64,000 bases of DNA from contig NZ_JAUFPW010000009.1 of NCBI RefSeq assembly GCF_030409415.1, positions 1 to 64,000 of the forward strand, given 5' to 3'. Source of the stretch: Pedobacter aquatilis. GTDB lineage: Bacteria > Bacteroidota > Bacteroidia > Sphingobacteriales > Sphingobacteriaceae. Positions within the stretch are counted from its first letter, which is position 1, and every line of letters begins with the position of its first letter. Shown in pieces: positions 55,988 to 64,000 of this stretch. The translations under genes were made by a program, and so were the position numbers. The notes under the pieces are model-generated. The model did not search any database and had not been told where the DNA came from. It saw only the letters and a list, made by a program, of their open reading frames with translations.

Positions 55988-56065
55988 GATGCCTCTTTAT
56001 GGATGGAAGATGTTAGATGGATAATGGAAGATTGTTTTCCTCTCACCCATTTTACATCATCACAT
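55988..56065. repeat. Degenerate GGAAGATG/TTACATC repeat region
   Basis: The stretch contains ATGGATGGAAGATG, ATGGATAATGGAAGAT and TTTTACATCATCACATTTTACATC, tandem-like words of the same kind as those at 28985-29076. It is between the LolA-like gene and the M20 gene, and its codons would be part of the rejected upstream extension. Confidence 0.45.
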
Positions 56066-56078
56066 TTTACATCAAAAG

Positions 56079-57263
56079 CTAGTTTCCAAGTTGCTTAAGC
56101 GCAATGTAAGCCATTAAACCCGTTGATATTTTTAAGGCATCTTCATCGATATCAAACTTTGGTGTATGCACTGAATGCGTAGTGTCCTTTGCTGCATTTC
56201 CAGTACCTAAGCGGTAGAAACAAGCATCAGTTACCTGTGAGTAAAAAGAAAAATCTTCGGCAGCCATCCAAATATCCAAATCAATAACGTTTTCTTTGCC
56301 AAGAAAATCTTCGGCGAAACTTCTTGCATTGGCCGTTAATTTTTCTTCGTTAATTAAAAAAGGATAACCTTTATGAATGTCAAAGTCACAGCTTCCGCCC
56401 ATACTTTCGGCAATACCCTCGGCCATTTTTTTCATTCTTTTATGTGCCTCTGCACGCCAATCTTCGTCTAAAGTTCTAAAGGTGCCTTCAATTTTAACTT
56501 CGTTAGGAATGATATTGGTTGCACCGTTCGCCGTTACCTTTCCGAAAGATAGAACAGATGGTAAACGAGGGTCGGCATTTCTACTTACAATTTGCTGTAA
56601 GGCAATAATAATGTGTGAGGCAATTAAAACCGGATCGATATTTTGATGCGGTTGCGCACCATGACCACCTTTTCCCGTAACGGTAACGTACAATTCATCC
56701 GTTGAAGCCATGTAAATTCCCGAACGAAAACCAACTTTACCAGACTCAATAAGCGGCATTACATGTTGACCGACAATGTATTGAGGTTTCGGATTTTCCA
56801 AAACGCCTTCTTTAATCATTATGCTCGCACCGCCTGGTAGTAATTCTTCAGCAGGCTGAAAAATTAATTTTATAGTACCACCAAACTCATCTTTTAACTG
56901 ATTAAGAATGTATGCCGTACCTAAAAGAGATGAAGTGTGTACATCATGACCGCAAGCATGCATTATACCCTGATTTTTTGAGCGGTAAGGCTTATCGCTG
57001 TCTTCATGTATAGGCAAAGCATCCATATCTCCACGGAGCGCAATAATTTTATCAGACGGTAGATTCCCTTTTATTAATCCAACAACACCGGTATTTGCAC
57101 AACTTGTAAACTCAATGCCCCATTTTGTAAGCTTATCCTTTACATATAATGATGTTTCAAATTCTTTAAAAGATAATTCGGGATTGGCGTGAATATGGCG
57201 GCGATAACCTACAACGTCATTAAAAATGGTTTCGGCTAAATTTTTGATTTTATCTTTGATCAT
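56079..57263 (-). CDS. M20-family amidohydrolase (cytoplasmic)
   Basis: The 394-residue protein has ALRGDMDALPI, GIMHACGHDVHTSSLLGTAY, IFQPAEELLPGGAS and IWMAAEDFSFYSQ, the metal and substrate motifs of M20D amidohydrolases. No signal peptide is present, unlike the paralogue at 41946. It probably removes acyl groups from N-acyl amino acids or dipeptides. It overlaps the SPOR gene by 14 bases at its start and is thus translationally coupled. ATG 57263. Confidence 0.92.
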   Translation of the reverse strand: MIKDKIKNLAETIFNDVVGYRRHIHANPELSFKEFETSLYVKDKLTKWGIEFTSCANTGVVGLIKGNLPSDKIIALRGDMDALPIHEDSDKPYRSKNQGIMHACGHDVHTSSLLGTAYILNQLKDEFGGTIKLIFQPAEELLPGGASIMIKEGVLENPKPQYIVGQHVMPLIESGKVGFRSGIYMASTDELYVTVTGKGGHGAQPHQNIDPVLIASHIIIALQQIVSRNADPRLPSVLSFGKVTANGATNIIPNEVKIEGTFRTLDEDWRAEAHKRMKKMAEGIAESMGGSCDFDIHKGYPFLINEEKLTANARSFAEDFLGKENVIDLDIWMAAEDFSFYSQVTDACFYRLGTGNAAKDTTHSVHTPKFDIDEDALKISTGLMAYIALKQLGN

Positions 57264-57696
57264 CAGTTATGGTATCTAAAGTAGGCGCATTAATTTTTTC
57301 CCTAAAAATAAATAGTGTTGGGAAAGTTGGACGAAGCTCGCTCATTAATCTCTGCGCTTCTAATTTTGTTCTAAAATCACCAACCCTTAAATAATAGTTT
57401 GGCTCTTTATAAATGATATAAGTATTAATTTTTGGGTAACTGCTTTTAAAGCGAGATTGTTGGTTAAACATTTCCCGCCTGTCTGAACCGTAAAAAACCT
57501 GAACCCGGTAACCATATCCAGAAACAATTGGCTTATTTGTTTTCGTTACAACATCGCCCCCGGTTCTGTAAACCTCTAGCCTTTTTGCAATTAAACTATC
57601 AATTAAGGGATCTTTAATTACATTAACTTCGCCTTTCTGTGCAAAGGAAGTAGCGTAAATAAATAAAGTAAAGATTATTGAGTAAAATATTTTCAT
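57250..57696 (-). CDS. SPOR domain exported protein
   Basis: The 148-residue protein has a signal peptide (about 1-19, SFAQ) and a SPOR domain (about 57-135): GYGYRVQVFYGSDRREMFNQQ and PNYYLRVGDFRTKLEAQRLM. SPOR domains bind denuded glycan strands at division sites. The start is set at ATG 57696: the longer frame would run back to 57756 through a terminator hairpin (57735-57770). Coupled to the M20 gene. Confidence 0.88.
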   Translation of the reverse strand: MKIFYSIIFTLFIYATSFAQKGEVNVIKDPLIDSLIAKRLEVYRTGGDVVTKTNKPIVSGYGYRVQVFYGSDRREMFNQQSRFKSSYPKINTYIIYKEPNYYLRVGDFRTKLEAQRLMSELRPTFPTLFIFREKINAPTLDTITDDQR

Positions 57697-57734
57697 GATG
57701 TTATGACATCGCTGGCGATAAAATGTTTTAAAAC

Positions 57735-57770
57735 AAGAATGCCGAACTTTCTGCAAAATTCGGCATTCTT
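57735..57770 (-). terminator. Terminator of the PEGA gene
   Basis: AAGAATGCCGAA (57735-57746) and TTCGGCATTCTT (57759-57770) are exact complements over 12 bases. The minus strand continues GTTTTAAAACATTTT. It lies about 60 bases past the PEGA gene stop. Confidence 0.7.
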
Positions 57771-57829
57771 TATGGGTTGTGCAAATGCTAGTTTATATCT
57801 TGCATTTACATGAGTCAACATTTAACCTT

Positions 57830-58201
57830 TTATTTTTTTGGCTCAAGCTTAAATTCATAAACTTTAGGGTCATACTTCATCATTGCACCAGTTGCAGCAT
57901 CAATCGGGAAACCTAGAAGACCAATAACATTTAATACTGTTACCGGATTAAATGTTGTAGTAGGTTGAAATGTTTTTGTTTCGTAGCCTGCCAATTTAAA
58001 ACTTACGGTTTGACCTGTAAATCCCTTCTTCAAGGTTACATCCATTGGCGTAACGCCAACTTTAGCCCCATCTACTTCAATATCTGCAGCAGGCGGATCA
58101 GTTTTAAAATTTACAGTTTGTTTTGTACCGGTAAAGACGGTAGCGCAGCTAGATAGCATGAGTGTTGCCGAGATGGCAAAAATGATAAAAATTCTTTTCA
58201 T
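57830..58201 (-). CDS. PEGA-domain lipoprotein
   Basis: The 123-residue protein has a lipoprotein signal ending at Cys19 (LSSC), then a PEGA repeat: VNFKTDPPAADIEVDGAKVGVTPMDVTLKKG (in part PPAADIEVDGAKVGVTPMDV) and FKLAGYETK. A glycine-rich hydrophobic stretch (VIGLLGFPIDAATGAM) follows, as in related small lipoproteins. The ligand is unknown; PEGA domains are cell-surface or carbohydrate associated. Two 10-base ACACACAAAA-type repeats stand right before the ATG. Confidence 0.8.
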   Translation of the reverse strand: MKRIFIIFAISATLMLSSCATVFTGTKQTVNFKTDPPAADIEVDGAKVGVTPMDVTLKKGFTGQTVSFKLAGYETKTFQPTTTFNPVTVLNVIGLLGFPIDAATGAMMKYDPKVYEFKLEPKK

Positions 58202-58270
58202 TTTTGTGTGTTTTTGTGTGTCTCTAAATATATAGCAAATTCTGAATAATAAGAATTTAGTTATAAATAA

Positions 58271-58296
58271 AAAGCCCTGACAATTGTCAAGGCTTT
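58271..58296 (-). terminator. Terminator after the toxin-antitoxin remnant
   Basis: AAAGCC and GGCTTT flank a TGACAATTGTCA palindrome, so a nearly continuous hairpin forms, followed on the minus strand by TTTTATTT. It lies about 100 bases past the reconstructed toxin stop and before the PEGA gene. Confidence 0.7.
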
Positions 58297-58394
58297 GATA
58301 TTTACAGTTTTTAAATTATTTGAATCTCATATATCTAATGTCACATAAAAGCACAATAATCATTTATAAAAATGGGTAAGCGAGTAAAAATAAA

Positions 58395-58686
58395 TTAAAT
58401 GCTTAGCTCGTCAGGATTTTGGTTAGTAGGCCAAATCGTATGAATGACTACAAACTATCGTTACTCTCATAAAATATAATATAATCGGAAATAATTAACC
58501 TCTAACATTTTCAATAGAAGATTGAATTCCCAAATTTGGATTCTTGATAAGTAATTTTATTTGCTTATTAAATCTGTTGTAAAGCTTTGCAGAATATTTC
58601 TTATTTCCATTTCTATTAGCATAAAATTCAAGAATATTGAAGAGCTTTATTTTTGCCTTATGCGACCAGATTATTTTTTTAGCCAT
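58395..58686 (-). pseudogene. RelE/ParE-family toxin, inactivated by two single-base deletions
   Basis: The first 63 codons (from ATG 58686) encode a ParE/RelE-like protein, KIIWSHKAKIKLFNILEFYA to IENVRG, then meet TAA at 58495. In the next frames the sequence continues as LIISDYIIFYESNDS and then FVVIHTIWPTNQNPDELSI, the normal end of this toxin family, closing with TAA at 58395. Adding one T near 58497 and one T near 58453 would give a 97-residue protein of normal length. It overlaps the antitoxin by 16 bases. Sequencing error at both places is possible, but neither is a long homopolymer. Confidence 0.85.
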
Positions 58687-58898
58687 TTATCAACTTCATC
58701 TTTTAGCGTAGAATTTTCTACAATTAAGCCATTTTTAATTTGCTCTTGGGATGAATTGATTTCTGATTTTTGTTCTGGTGATAGCTCTATTTTCTTGTTT
58801 TGAATTTGTGGATCAATTATATTCACCCCAAACTCCTTTAGAACTTGCCTTATCATAGAATTTTTTTCTTCTGGAATTTCTATTGTTAATGTTTCCAT
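58671..58898 (-). CDS. Putative antitoxin of the RelE/ParE pair
   Basis: The 75-residue protein is rich in Glu, Lys and Ile: METLTIEIPEEKNSMIRQVL, and ends in STLKDEVDKWLKK, with a C-terminal helix of the sort that binds ParE/RelE toxins. It has no clear DNA-binding domain. Overlap with the toxin start by 16 bases is the usual operon layout. The frame is intact although the toxin is broken, so it may survive as a solitary antitoxin. ATG 58898. Confidence 0.75.
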   Translation of the reverse strand: METLTIEIPEEKNSMIRQVLKEFGVNIIDPQIQNKKIELSPEQKSEINSSQEQIKNGLIVENSTLKDEVDKWLKK

Positions 58899-58940
58899 AG
58901 CCTAAAAATACTAAAATTAATTCATATTCCTTAAAATGCA

Positions 58941-58968
58941 AAAGCCGAGTTTAAATAAACTCGGCTTT
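58941..58968 (-). terminator. Terminator of secA
   Basis: AAAGCCGAGTTTA (58941-58953) and TAAACTCGGCTTT (58956-58968) are perfect 13-bp arms around AA. The stem ends 25 bases past the secA stop. On the minus strand TGCATTTTAAGG follows, so the T run is short. Confidence 0.8.
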
Positions 58969-58993
58969 GATATAATAATACTTAAAATTAATC

Positions 58994-61900
58994 TTAAAGA
59001 TTCGCTCCGTGGCAGTTCTTGTATTTTTTACCACTACCGCAAGGGCAAGGTTCGTTACGACCAATAGTAGCTTCTTTACGTATTGGCTGTTGTGGAACCG
59101 CTTCGCGGGTATCACCAAATTCGATTCCTGGTTGCTCTGCACCAAACTCTTGTTTAGTAGTTTGCAATTTAGGTTGTTTTACCGGTGCTGGTGCTTCTCT
59201 TACCTCATCTGGTTCTTGCTGAACTGGAATACCGCCTTTATACAAGAAACTTACAACTTCTTTATTTACCGCATTAAGCATGTTTTTAAATAAATTGAAA
59301 GCTTCCATTTTATAAATTACCAATGGGTCTTTTTGTTCGTAAACTGCATTTTGAACAGACTGCTTTAAATCGTCCATTTCACGTAAATGCTCTTTCCAGC
59401 TATCATCAATTAAGGCTAAAACAATTGTTTTTTCGAAAGAACGAACAACTTCTTTTCCTTTATTATCGATTGCCTTTTTCAAGTCAACAGCAACCTGAAT
59501 ACCGCGAATACCATCTGTAAAAGGGACAACAATTTGCTCGATATGCTCGCCACGTTCTTCAAAAACCTGCTTCAATACCGGCATAGATTGCTCTATAATT
59601 GCATCAGATTTACGAGCGTAGAATGCTTCAGCTTCGCCAAAAAGTTTTTCGGTAAGTGTTGCAACATTTGTTGATGAAAATTCCTTTTCAGTGATTGAAG
59701 TATCAACCGAGAAGTTTTTAATCACTTCCAGTTTAAAACCTTCGTAATTTGACTCTTCTTTGTATTCGGTTACGATATCTTCAGCAACATCGAAAACCAT
59801 GTTATTCATATCAACATCTAAACGTTCTCCGAATAATGCATTTTTACGTTTAGCATAAATTACAGTACGTTGAGAGTTCATCACATCATCATACTCTAAC
59901 AAACGTTTACGAATACCAAAGTTGTTCTCTTCTACTTTTTTCTGTGCTCGTTCGATTGATTTGGTAATCATAGAATGTTGAATCACTTCTCCATCTTCGA
60001 TACCCATACGAACCATAATGCTTGAGATTCTTTCAGAACCAAATAAACGCATTAAGTTATCTTCTAATGATACGAAGAACTGAGACGAACCTGGATCACC
60101 CTGACGGCCAGCACGACCACGTAACTGTCTGTCAACACGACGAGATTCGTGACGTTCGGTACCTACAATCGCCAAACCACCTGCTTCTTTGACACCTGCA
60201 CCAAGCTTAATATCCGTACCACGACCAGCCATGTTTGTTGCAATGGTTACTGTACCTGCCTGACCAGCTTCGGCAACAATATCTGCCTCTTTCTGGTGCA
60301 TTTTAGCGTTTAATACATTATGCTTAATACCACGTAGTTTCAGCATACGGCTTAACAACTCAGAAATTTCTACTGATGTTGTACCAACCAATACTGGTCT
60401 GCCAGCTTCAGTTAATTTTACAATTTCATCTGCAACTGCATTGTATTTTTCACGAACCGTACGGTAAACGTAATCTTGCTCATCTCTTCTAGAGATATTT
60501 CTATTGGTCGGAATTTCGACAACATCTAATTTATAGATAGACCAAAATTCGCCAGCTTCAGTAGTAGCTGTACCCGTCATACCACAAAGTTTATGGTACA
60601 TACGGAAATAGTTTTGTAAGGTTACCGTAGCGTAAGTTTGCGTAGCATCTTCAACCTTAACATTTTCTTTAGCCTCAATTGCCTGGTGTAAACCATCTGA
60701 GTAACGACGACCATCCATAATACGGCCCGTTTGCTCATCTACAATTTTAATCTTTCCTTCATCGATGATGTATTCAACATCAATTTCGAATAAAGTATAT
60801 GCTTTTAATAATTGATTTACAGAGTGGATACGCTCTGCCTTAACAGAATAATCACGCATTAAAGCATCTTTTGTAGATACTTTTTCATCCAATGGTAAAT
60901 CAGATTTTTCTAATTCTGCAATTTCAGTACCTACATCAGGTAATACAAAGAATTGAGGGTCTTCACCAGATTGGGTAATTAATTCAATACCTTTTTCGGT
61001 TAATTCTACCTGATTATTTTTTTCATCGATATAGAAGAACAATTCAGAATCTACCTTAGGCATATTCTTAGATTGATCTGCCATGTAATAGTTCTCTGTT
61101 TTCAATAACAAACCACGAACACCACTTTCACTTAAGAACTTAATTAAAGCTTTGTTTTTAGGCAAACCACGGTAAGCACGTAATAAAGCTAAACCACCCT
61201 CACCTTCTTCAGTACCTGTATTACCAGCATTAATTAACTTCTTAGCTTCGTTTAATGATTGCGTAACATAAGCTTTCTGAGCATTTACCAAACGTTCAAT
61301 CCTCGGCTTTAACTCATAAAATTCGTGTTGGTCGCCATGCGGAATTGGACCCGAAATAATTAATGGCGTACGAGCATCATCAATTAAAACTGAATCGACC
61401 TCATCCACCATTGCAAAGTGAGGTTTACGTTGAACCAATTGGTCTGGCGTTTGCGACATATTGTCACGCAGGTAATCGAAACCAAACTCATTATTTGTTC
61501 CATAAGTAATTCCGGCTGCATAAGCTTTTCTACGTTCTTCAGAATTTGGTTCGTGTTTATCAATACAATCAACACTAATTCCGTGGAATTCGAATAACGG
61601 ACCATTCCATTCGCTATCTCGACGGGCAAGGTAATCATTCACCGTTACTACGTGAACACCTTCGCCAGCCAAAGCATTTAAGTATGCAGGAAGCGTACTT
61701 ACCAAAGTTTTACCCTCACCGGTTGCCATTTCGGCAATTTTACCGCTATGCAATACAATACCACCAATTAACTGGACATCGTAGTGAACCATGTTCCATA
61801 CCACTTCAGTTCCGGCAGCATCCCAACGGTTAGCCCATTGTGCTTTATCGCCAACTATTTTAACATTGCTCTTACGTGCGGCGTAATCTCTATCAAATTG

Positions 61901-62296
61901 CGTTGCGGTAACTTCCAGGTAATCGTTTTCACTTAAACGGCGGGAAGTTTCTTTTACCACAGCAAAAGCTTCCGGTAAAATTTCTAGCAATACTTTTTCT
62001 AATTCAGTATCTCTTTCTTTACCTAAAGCATCTACTTGCTCGTATAAAGCTGTTTTTTCGTGAAGTTCTAAATTCTCACCTTCAGCTTCAGTTTTTAATG
62101 CTGAAATCCTACCATCAATATCTTCTAAAAAAGCAGAAATTCTACCTTTAAATTCAATTGTTTTAGCCCGTAACTCATCGTTACTTATTGAAGATAACTT
62201 TGCATATTCTTCATTTATTTTAACAACTAATGGCTGTATAGCCTTTATATCTCTTTCCGATTTACTTCCGAAAACCTTCGCTAAAAATCCTAACAT
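58994..62296 (-). CDS. secA: Protein translocase ATPase SecA
   Basis: The 1100-residue protein has Walker [40 protein letters not shown] (DEAD-like box), [13 protein letters not shown] (motif V region), [20 protein letters not shown], the helical scaffold, and a C-terminal SEC-C zinc motif [13 protein letters not shown]. It drives preprotein export through SecYEG. Length includes a long insertion typical of Bacteroidota SecA. ATG 62296; it stands alone between a terminator and a hypothetical gene. Confidence 0.98.
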   Translation of the reverse strand: MLGFLAKVFGSKSERDIKAIQPLVVKINEEYAKLSSISNDELRAKTIEFKGRISAFLEDIDGRISALKTEAEGENLELHEKTALYEQVDALGKERDTELEKVLLEILPEAFAVVKETSRRLSENDYLEVTATQFDRDYAARKSNVKIVGDKAQWANRWDAAGTEVVWNMVHYDVQLIGGIVLHSGKIAEMATGEGKTLVSTLPAYLNALAGEGVHVVTVNDYLARRDSEWNGPLFEFHGISVDCIDKHEPNSEERRKAYAAGITYGTNNEFGFDYLRDNMSQTPDQLVQRKPHFAMVDEVDSVLIDDARTPLIISGPIPHGDQHEFYELKPRIERLVNAQKAYVTQSLNEAKKLINAGNTGTEEGEGGLALLRAYRGLPKNKALIKFLSESGVRGLLLKTENYYMADQSKNMPKVDSELFFYIDEKNNQVELTEKGIELITQSGEDPQFFVLPDVGTEIAELEKSDLPLDEKVSTKDALMRDYSVKAERIHSVNQLLKAYTLFEIDVEYIIDEGKIKIVDEQTGRIMDGRRYSDGLHQAIEAKENVKVEDATQTYATVTLQNYFRMYHKLCGMTGTATTEAGEFWSIYKLDVVEIPTNRNISRRDEQDYVYRTVREKYNAVADEIVKLTEAGRPVLVGTTSVEISELLSRMLKLRGIKHNVLNAKMHQKEADIVAEAGQAGTVTIATNMAGRGTDIKLGAGVKEAGGLAIVGTERHESRRVDRQLRGRAGRQGDPGSSQFFVSLEDNLMRLFGSERISSIMVRMGIEDGEVIQHSMITKSIERAQKKVEENNFGIRKRLLEYDDVMNSQRTVIYAKRKNALFGERLDVDMNNMVFDVAEDIVTEYKEESNYEGFKLEVIKNFSVDTSITEKEFSSTNVATLTEKLFGEAEAFYARKSDAIIEQSMPVLKQVFEERGEHIEQIVVPFTDGIRGIQVAVDLKKAIDNKGKEVVRSFEKTIVLALIDDSWKEHLREMDDLKQSVQNAVYEQKDPLVIYKMEAFNLFKNMLNAVNKEVVSFLYKGGIPVQQEPDEVREAPAPVKQPKLQTTKQEFGAEQPGIEFGDTREAVPQQPIRKEATIGRNEPCPCGSGKKYKNCHGANL

Positions 62297-62339
62297 TATA
62301 TTCTAATTCGTAATTATTAATAAAAAAATGGTGTGTTAC

Positions 62340-62380
62340 AACAACCAAGCCATGACATTTTGCAAGTCATTTTGGCTGTT
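62340..62380 (-). terminator. Hairpin behind the small exported protein gene
   Basis: CAACCAAGCCATGAC and GTCATTTTGGCTGTTG can pair with a few mismatches around TTTTGCAA. There is no T run, so function as a terminator is uncertain. It lies between the gene at 62433 and secA. Confidence 0.4.
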
Positions 62381-62432
62381 GATTGTATAAATGATAAAAA
62401 GGTCTTAGGGAAAGACACTTTGATTGAAGAGA

Positions 62433-62732
62433 TTAAGGACTGTTATTTTTAGGCTTTTTCCTTATGGTTAAATCACTAATTACTTGATTAACACTAATAT
62501 ATTTAGCTGTTTTTACTGGAGTTTTTGTTCCAATTAAAGCAAGACTACTGTAAGATAGTAGATATGGATTACGATCTTCGTTAAGCTGAACTGAGCCATG
62601 AGCCGAAGAATTAATGTTTATTTTATGCTCAGTACAATATTCATTTAATATTCTAAGCCCTTCAACACGCTCCGCTTTGGCTAAATGTGTTAAGCTAAAA
62701 AATACAAGGGATATGGTAACGAGGTGTTTCAT
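62433..62732 (-). CDS. Hypothetical small exported protein
   Basis: The 99-residue protein has a signal peptide (about 1-20, LAKAE), then no recognised domain; the mature part is basic at the end (RKKPKNNSP). I do not recognise a family. Composition is as in the neighbours. ATG 62732; it is upstream of secA in the same direction, but separated by a hairpin. Confidence 0.5.
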   Translation of the reverse strand: MKHLVTISLVFFSLTHLAKAERVEGLRILNEYCTEHKININSSAHGSVQLNEDRNPYLLSYSSLALIGTKTPVKTAKYISVNQVISDLTIRKKPKNNSP

Positions 62733-62925
62733 TAATTAGCGGCAAAGCTATGTTTATTCTTTTATAAAATGAAATTTCAGTTACGCAAAAACTGTACCTC
62801 TAATTTAAATTCATATTTCACATAGTGATTTAAATAATCAGAAGTACATAAGTTTAATTTTTCAAAACCATTATTTTTGCAGGGATGTGTGAGCAGAACA
62901 TTTATTAATTTTGCTTAAAACAAAA

Positions 62926-62940
62926 GCTCCGAAGAAATCT
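62926..62940. repeat. Fragment of the AGCTCCGAAGAAATC repeat
   Basis: AGCTCCGAAGAAATC at about 62926-62940 equals the end of the right arm of the inverted repeat at 43405-43427. It lies in the leader of the pirin-like gene (62733-62992), which holds no other supported feature. Confidence 0.5.
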
Positions 62941-62992
62941 GTTTAGGATTTACAACCTTTTGTAGGCATACACCTCGTAAAAAATTAAAATA

Positions 62993-63679
62993 TTGGAAAA
63001 CCCAGGTAAACTTTATTTAGCAGATCAGCGTGGATTAATAGAAAATTCGAGCTTAAAAAGGCATTGTACATTCAATTTCGAACGTTTTTTTAATGAACAC
63101 AAAGCGGCATTTAAAAATTTATTTATATGTAATGATGATTTTATTGCTCCAGGAAAACTCAATTTTTATTTAGCCAAAGAAAACTCGCTTCATTTATTTA
63201 TCCCAATTGCAGGAAGCATTAATATGGTTGCTAAAAACAAAGAATTTTTTGTTGAAACCAAACAAGTCCAGTTGCTGAGTTTAGAGAAAGGTGAGGTTTT
63301 AGAAATAAGTAATTCCCATAAAGACGAAGTTGTAAATTACCTTCATTTGGCGATGGTTAATGATGATTTTATATTTTTTAAAGACCAGCTTTTTTCATTC
63401 GATTTGGAAAACAATAAAAACAAAATGGTAGATGTAATTGCAAATTATAGATATCCGTTTAAGCTCAGTACAGGCCTTTTTAAAAAGGGAGAGGAAGTAG
63501 TTTATAAATTACACGAAAGGACAAATAGTTTATTCAGCTTTACTGTTAGTGGTTCTTTTCAAATAGAAGGGCGAATGACGAACGCCCGTGATGGCATTGC
63601 TTTATGGGACACGGAAAGCATTAATATAAAAGCGCTTGATAACGATGCATTTATTTTGACCATAGAATTATTTGCGTAA
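62993..63679 (+). CDS. Pirin-family-like cupin protein
   Basis: The 228-residue protein resembles pirin/YhhW-type proteins: KLYLADQRGLIENSSLKRHCTFNFERFF, GKLNFYLAKENSLHLFIPIAGSINM, then a second cupin ending in GRMTNARDGIALWDTESINIKALDNDAFILTIEL (in part RDGIALWDTESINIKAL). The metal-binding His pair of canonical pirins (HxH) is not seen, so quercetinase activity is doubtful. The start is a TTG at 62993-62995: an in-frame TAA lies five codons upstream and no ATG or GTG lies between. Confidence 0.75.
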   Translation: MENPGKLYLADQRGLIENSSLKRHCTFNFERFFNEHKAAFKNLFICNDDFIAPGKLNFYLAKENSLHLFIPIAGSINMVAKNKEFFVETKQVQLLSLEKGEVLEISNSHKDEVVNYLHLAMVNDDFIFFKDQLFSFDLENNKNKMVDVIANYRYPFKLSTGLFKKGEEVVYKLHERTNSLFSFTVSGSFQIEGRMTNARDGIALWDTESINIKALDNDAFILTIELFA

Positions 63680-63718
63680 AGGTACGGTGGGTTTTGCGTT
63701 AGGGATTGTAAGGGTTTA

Positions 63719-63795
63719 GTACCGTTTTTCACGGTACCGAAGCGCAGCGTAGCCCTGAAAAGCCCGGCCCATTCCCGATTTTTCATCGGGATGGG
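63719..63795. repeat. Hairpin pair including a fragment of the GTAGCCCTC repeat
   Basis: GTACCGT and ACGGTAC (63719-63737) form a 7-bp stem around TTTTC. CGCAGCGTAGCCCTG (63742-63756) matches part of the repeat copies A and B. CCCATTCCCGAT and ATCGGGATGGG (about 63768-63795) form a second hairpin with one bulge. The first lies 40 bases past the pirin-like gene and could help to stop its transcription. Confidence 0.55.
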
Positions 63796-63867
63796 AAACG
63801 CCCAAATAATTTTATTTATTTTTTAGGTCGAAACGGTTTATGAGGACACAGACTTTGGAGTTAATTA

Positions 63868-63890
63868 CGTCATTGCGAGGCACGAAATCT
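63868..63890. repeat. Half copy of the CATTGCGAGGCACGAA repeat
   Basis: CGTCATTGCGAGGCACGAAA at 63868 matches one arm of the inverted repeat at 41869-41928 for about 18 bases. The second arm is absent here. Confidence 0.65.
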
Positions 63891-63907
63891 ATAACTCACG
63901 TAATCAA

Positions 63908-64000
63908 TTACTTAAAGACCACTTCGGTAGCGCCATAACCAAACTTTTCTTTCCTTGCATCCATATAAGTTTTGATGTGTGGATTTTTACTAATCAGTTT
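63908..64000 (-). CDS. C-terminal end of an unidentified gene, cut by the window edge
   Basis: The last 30 codons and stop of a minus-strand gene are visible: HIKTYMDARKEKFGYGATEV and then VFK. The GYGATEVVFK ending resembles the last strand of Smr-domain proteins, a weak guess. The start is outside the window. No terminator is seen beyond the half repeat. Confidence 0.5.
   Translation of the reverse strand, partial: KLISKNPHIKTYMDARKEKFGYGATEVVFK

Noticed and set aside
57960..58160. Plus-strand frame inside the PEGA gene
   Set aside because: Antisense of the lipoprotein gene with no independent support.
59009..59293. Plus-strand frames in the secA 3' region
   Set aside because: Antisense shadows of the Pro/Glu-rich C-terminus of SecA.
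63559..63786. 75-codon minus-strand frame behind the pirin-like gene
   Set aside because: Mostly antisense to the pirin-like gene and the hairpin repeat.

Overview
The window is a stretch of an A+T-rich chromosome from a member of the Bacteroidota, most likely a Sphingobacteriaceae (Pedobacter-like) organism. The evidence is a SusC/SusD pair, alternative complex III (Act) genes fused in order with a caa3/aa3-type oxidase cluster, OMP_b-brl TonB receptors, BlaI/M56 sensor genes, candidate promoters of the TAnnTTTG type, and weak or absent Shine-Dalgarno sequences. No tRNA, rRNA, CRISPR array, prophage or intact transposase was seen. Species assignment is inference.

Layout. 1-2850: small envelope genes (OmpA-type lipoprotein, DUF2461, DUF983, two small membrane proteins). 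2900-9600: a four-gene SusC-SusD operon that also encodes a lipoprotein zinc metallopeptidase and a DUF4302 lipoprotein. 9890-26330: a 15-gene, one-strand respiratory cluster running ActA-B-C-D-E-F, oxidase subunits II and I, heme A synthesis (CtaA, CtaB), two subunit III paralogues, subunit IV, an SCO-like protein without cysteines, and a DUF420 protein; a hairpin splits it after subunit I. 26585-29000: a deoxyhypusine-synthase-like enzyme and a divergent Omp85-type barrel. 29077-35420: a BlaI-type repressor operon with two M56 membrane metallopeptidases, one carrying an intact-looking peptidoglycan amidase and the other a beta-rich tail, plus a TonB-dependent barrel. This is the most interesting system in the window. 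36000-45930: mixed housekeeping and degradative genes, including prfB with a programmed +1 frameshift, GH18, an alpha/beta hydrolase, an M20 amidohydrolase and pgi. 46098-50220: an M16 active/inactive peptidase pair and a DUF4251 protein. 50470-62730: glutaminyl cyclase, YraN, DnaG, a GDSL hydrolase, a second M20 amidohydrolase, SPOR and PEGA proteins, a toxin-antitoxin remnant, and secA. 62990 to the end: a pirin-like protein and the C-terminus of an unidentified gene.

How the parts work together. ActA-F oxidises quinol and passes electrons to the aa3 oxidase made next door, whose heme A and copper assembly factors sit in the same cluster. The SusCD locus imports an unknown oligomer, probably with proteolysis at the surface. 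The BlaI/M56 locus looks like an envelope-damage sensor whose output includes cell-wall hydrolysis and an outer-membrane barrel.

Intergenic spaces hold several dispersed inverted-repeat families, an exceptionally long perfect palindrome (43545-43619) and a short sequence resembling joined IS3-family ends. Coordinates of starts were moved from TTG/GTG or upstream codons to internal ATGs where the sequence favoured it; each case is stated.
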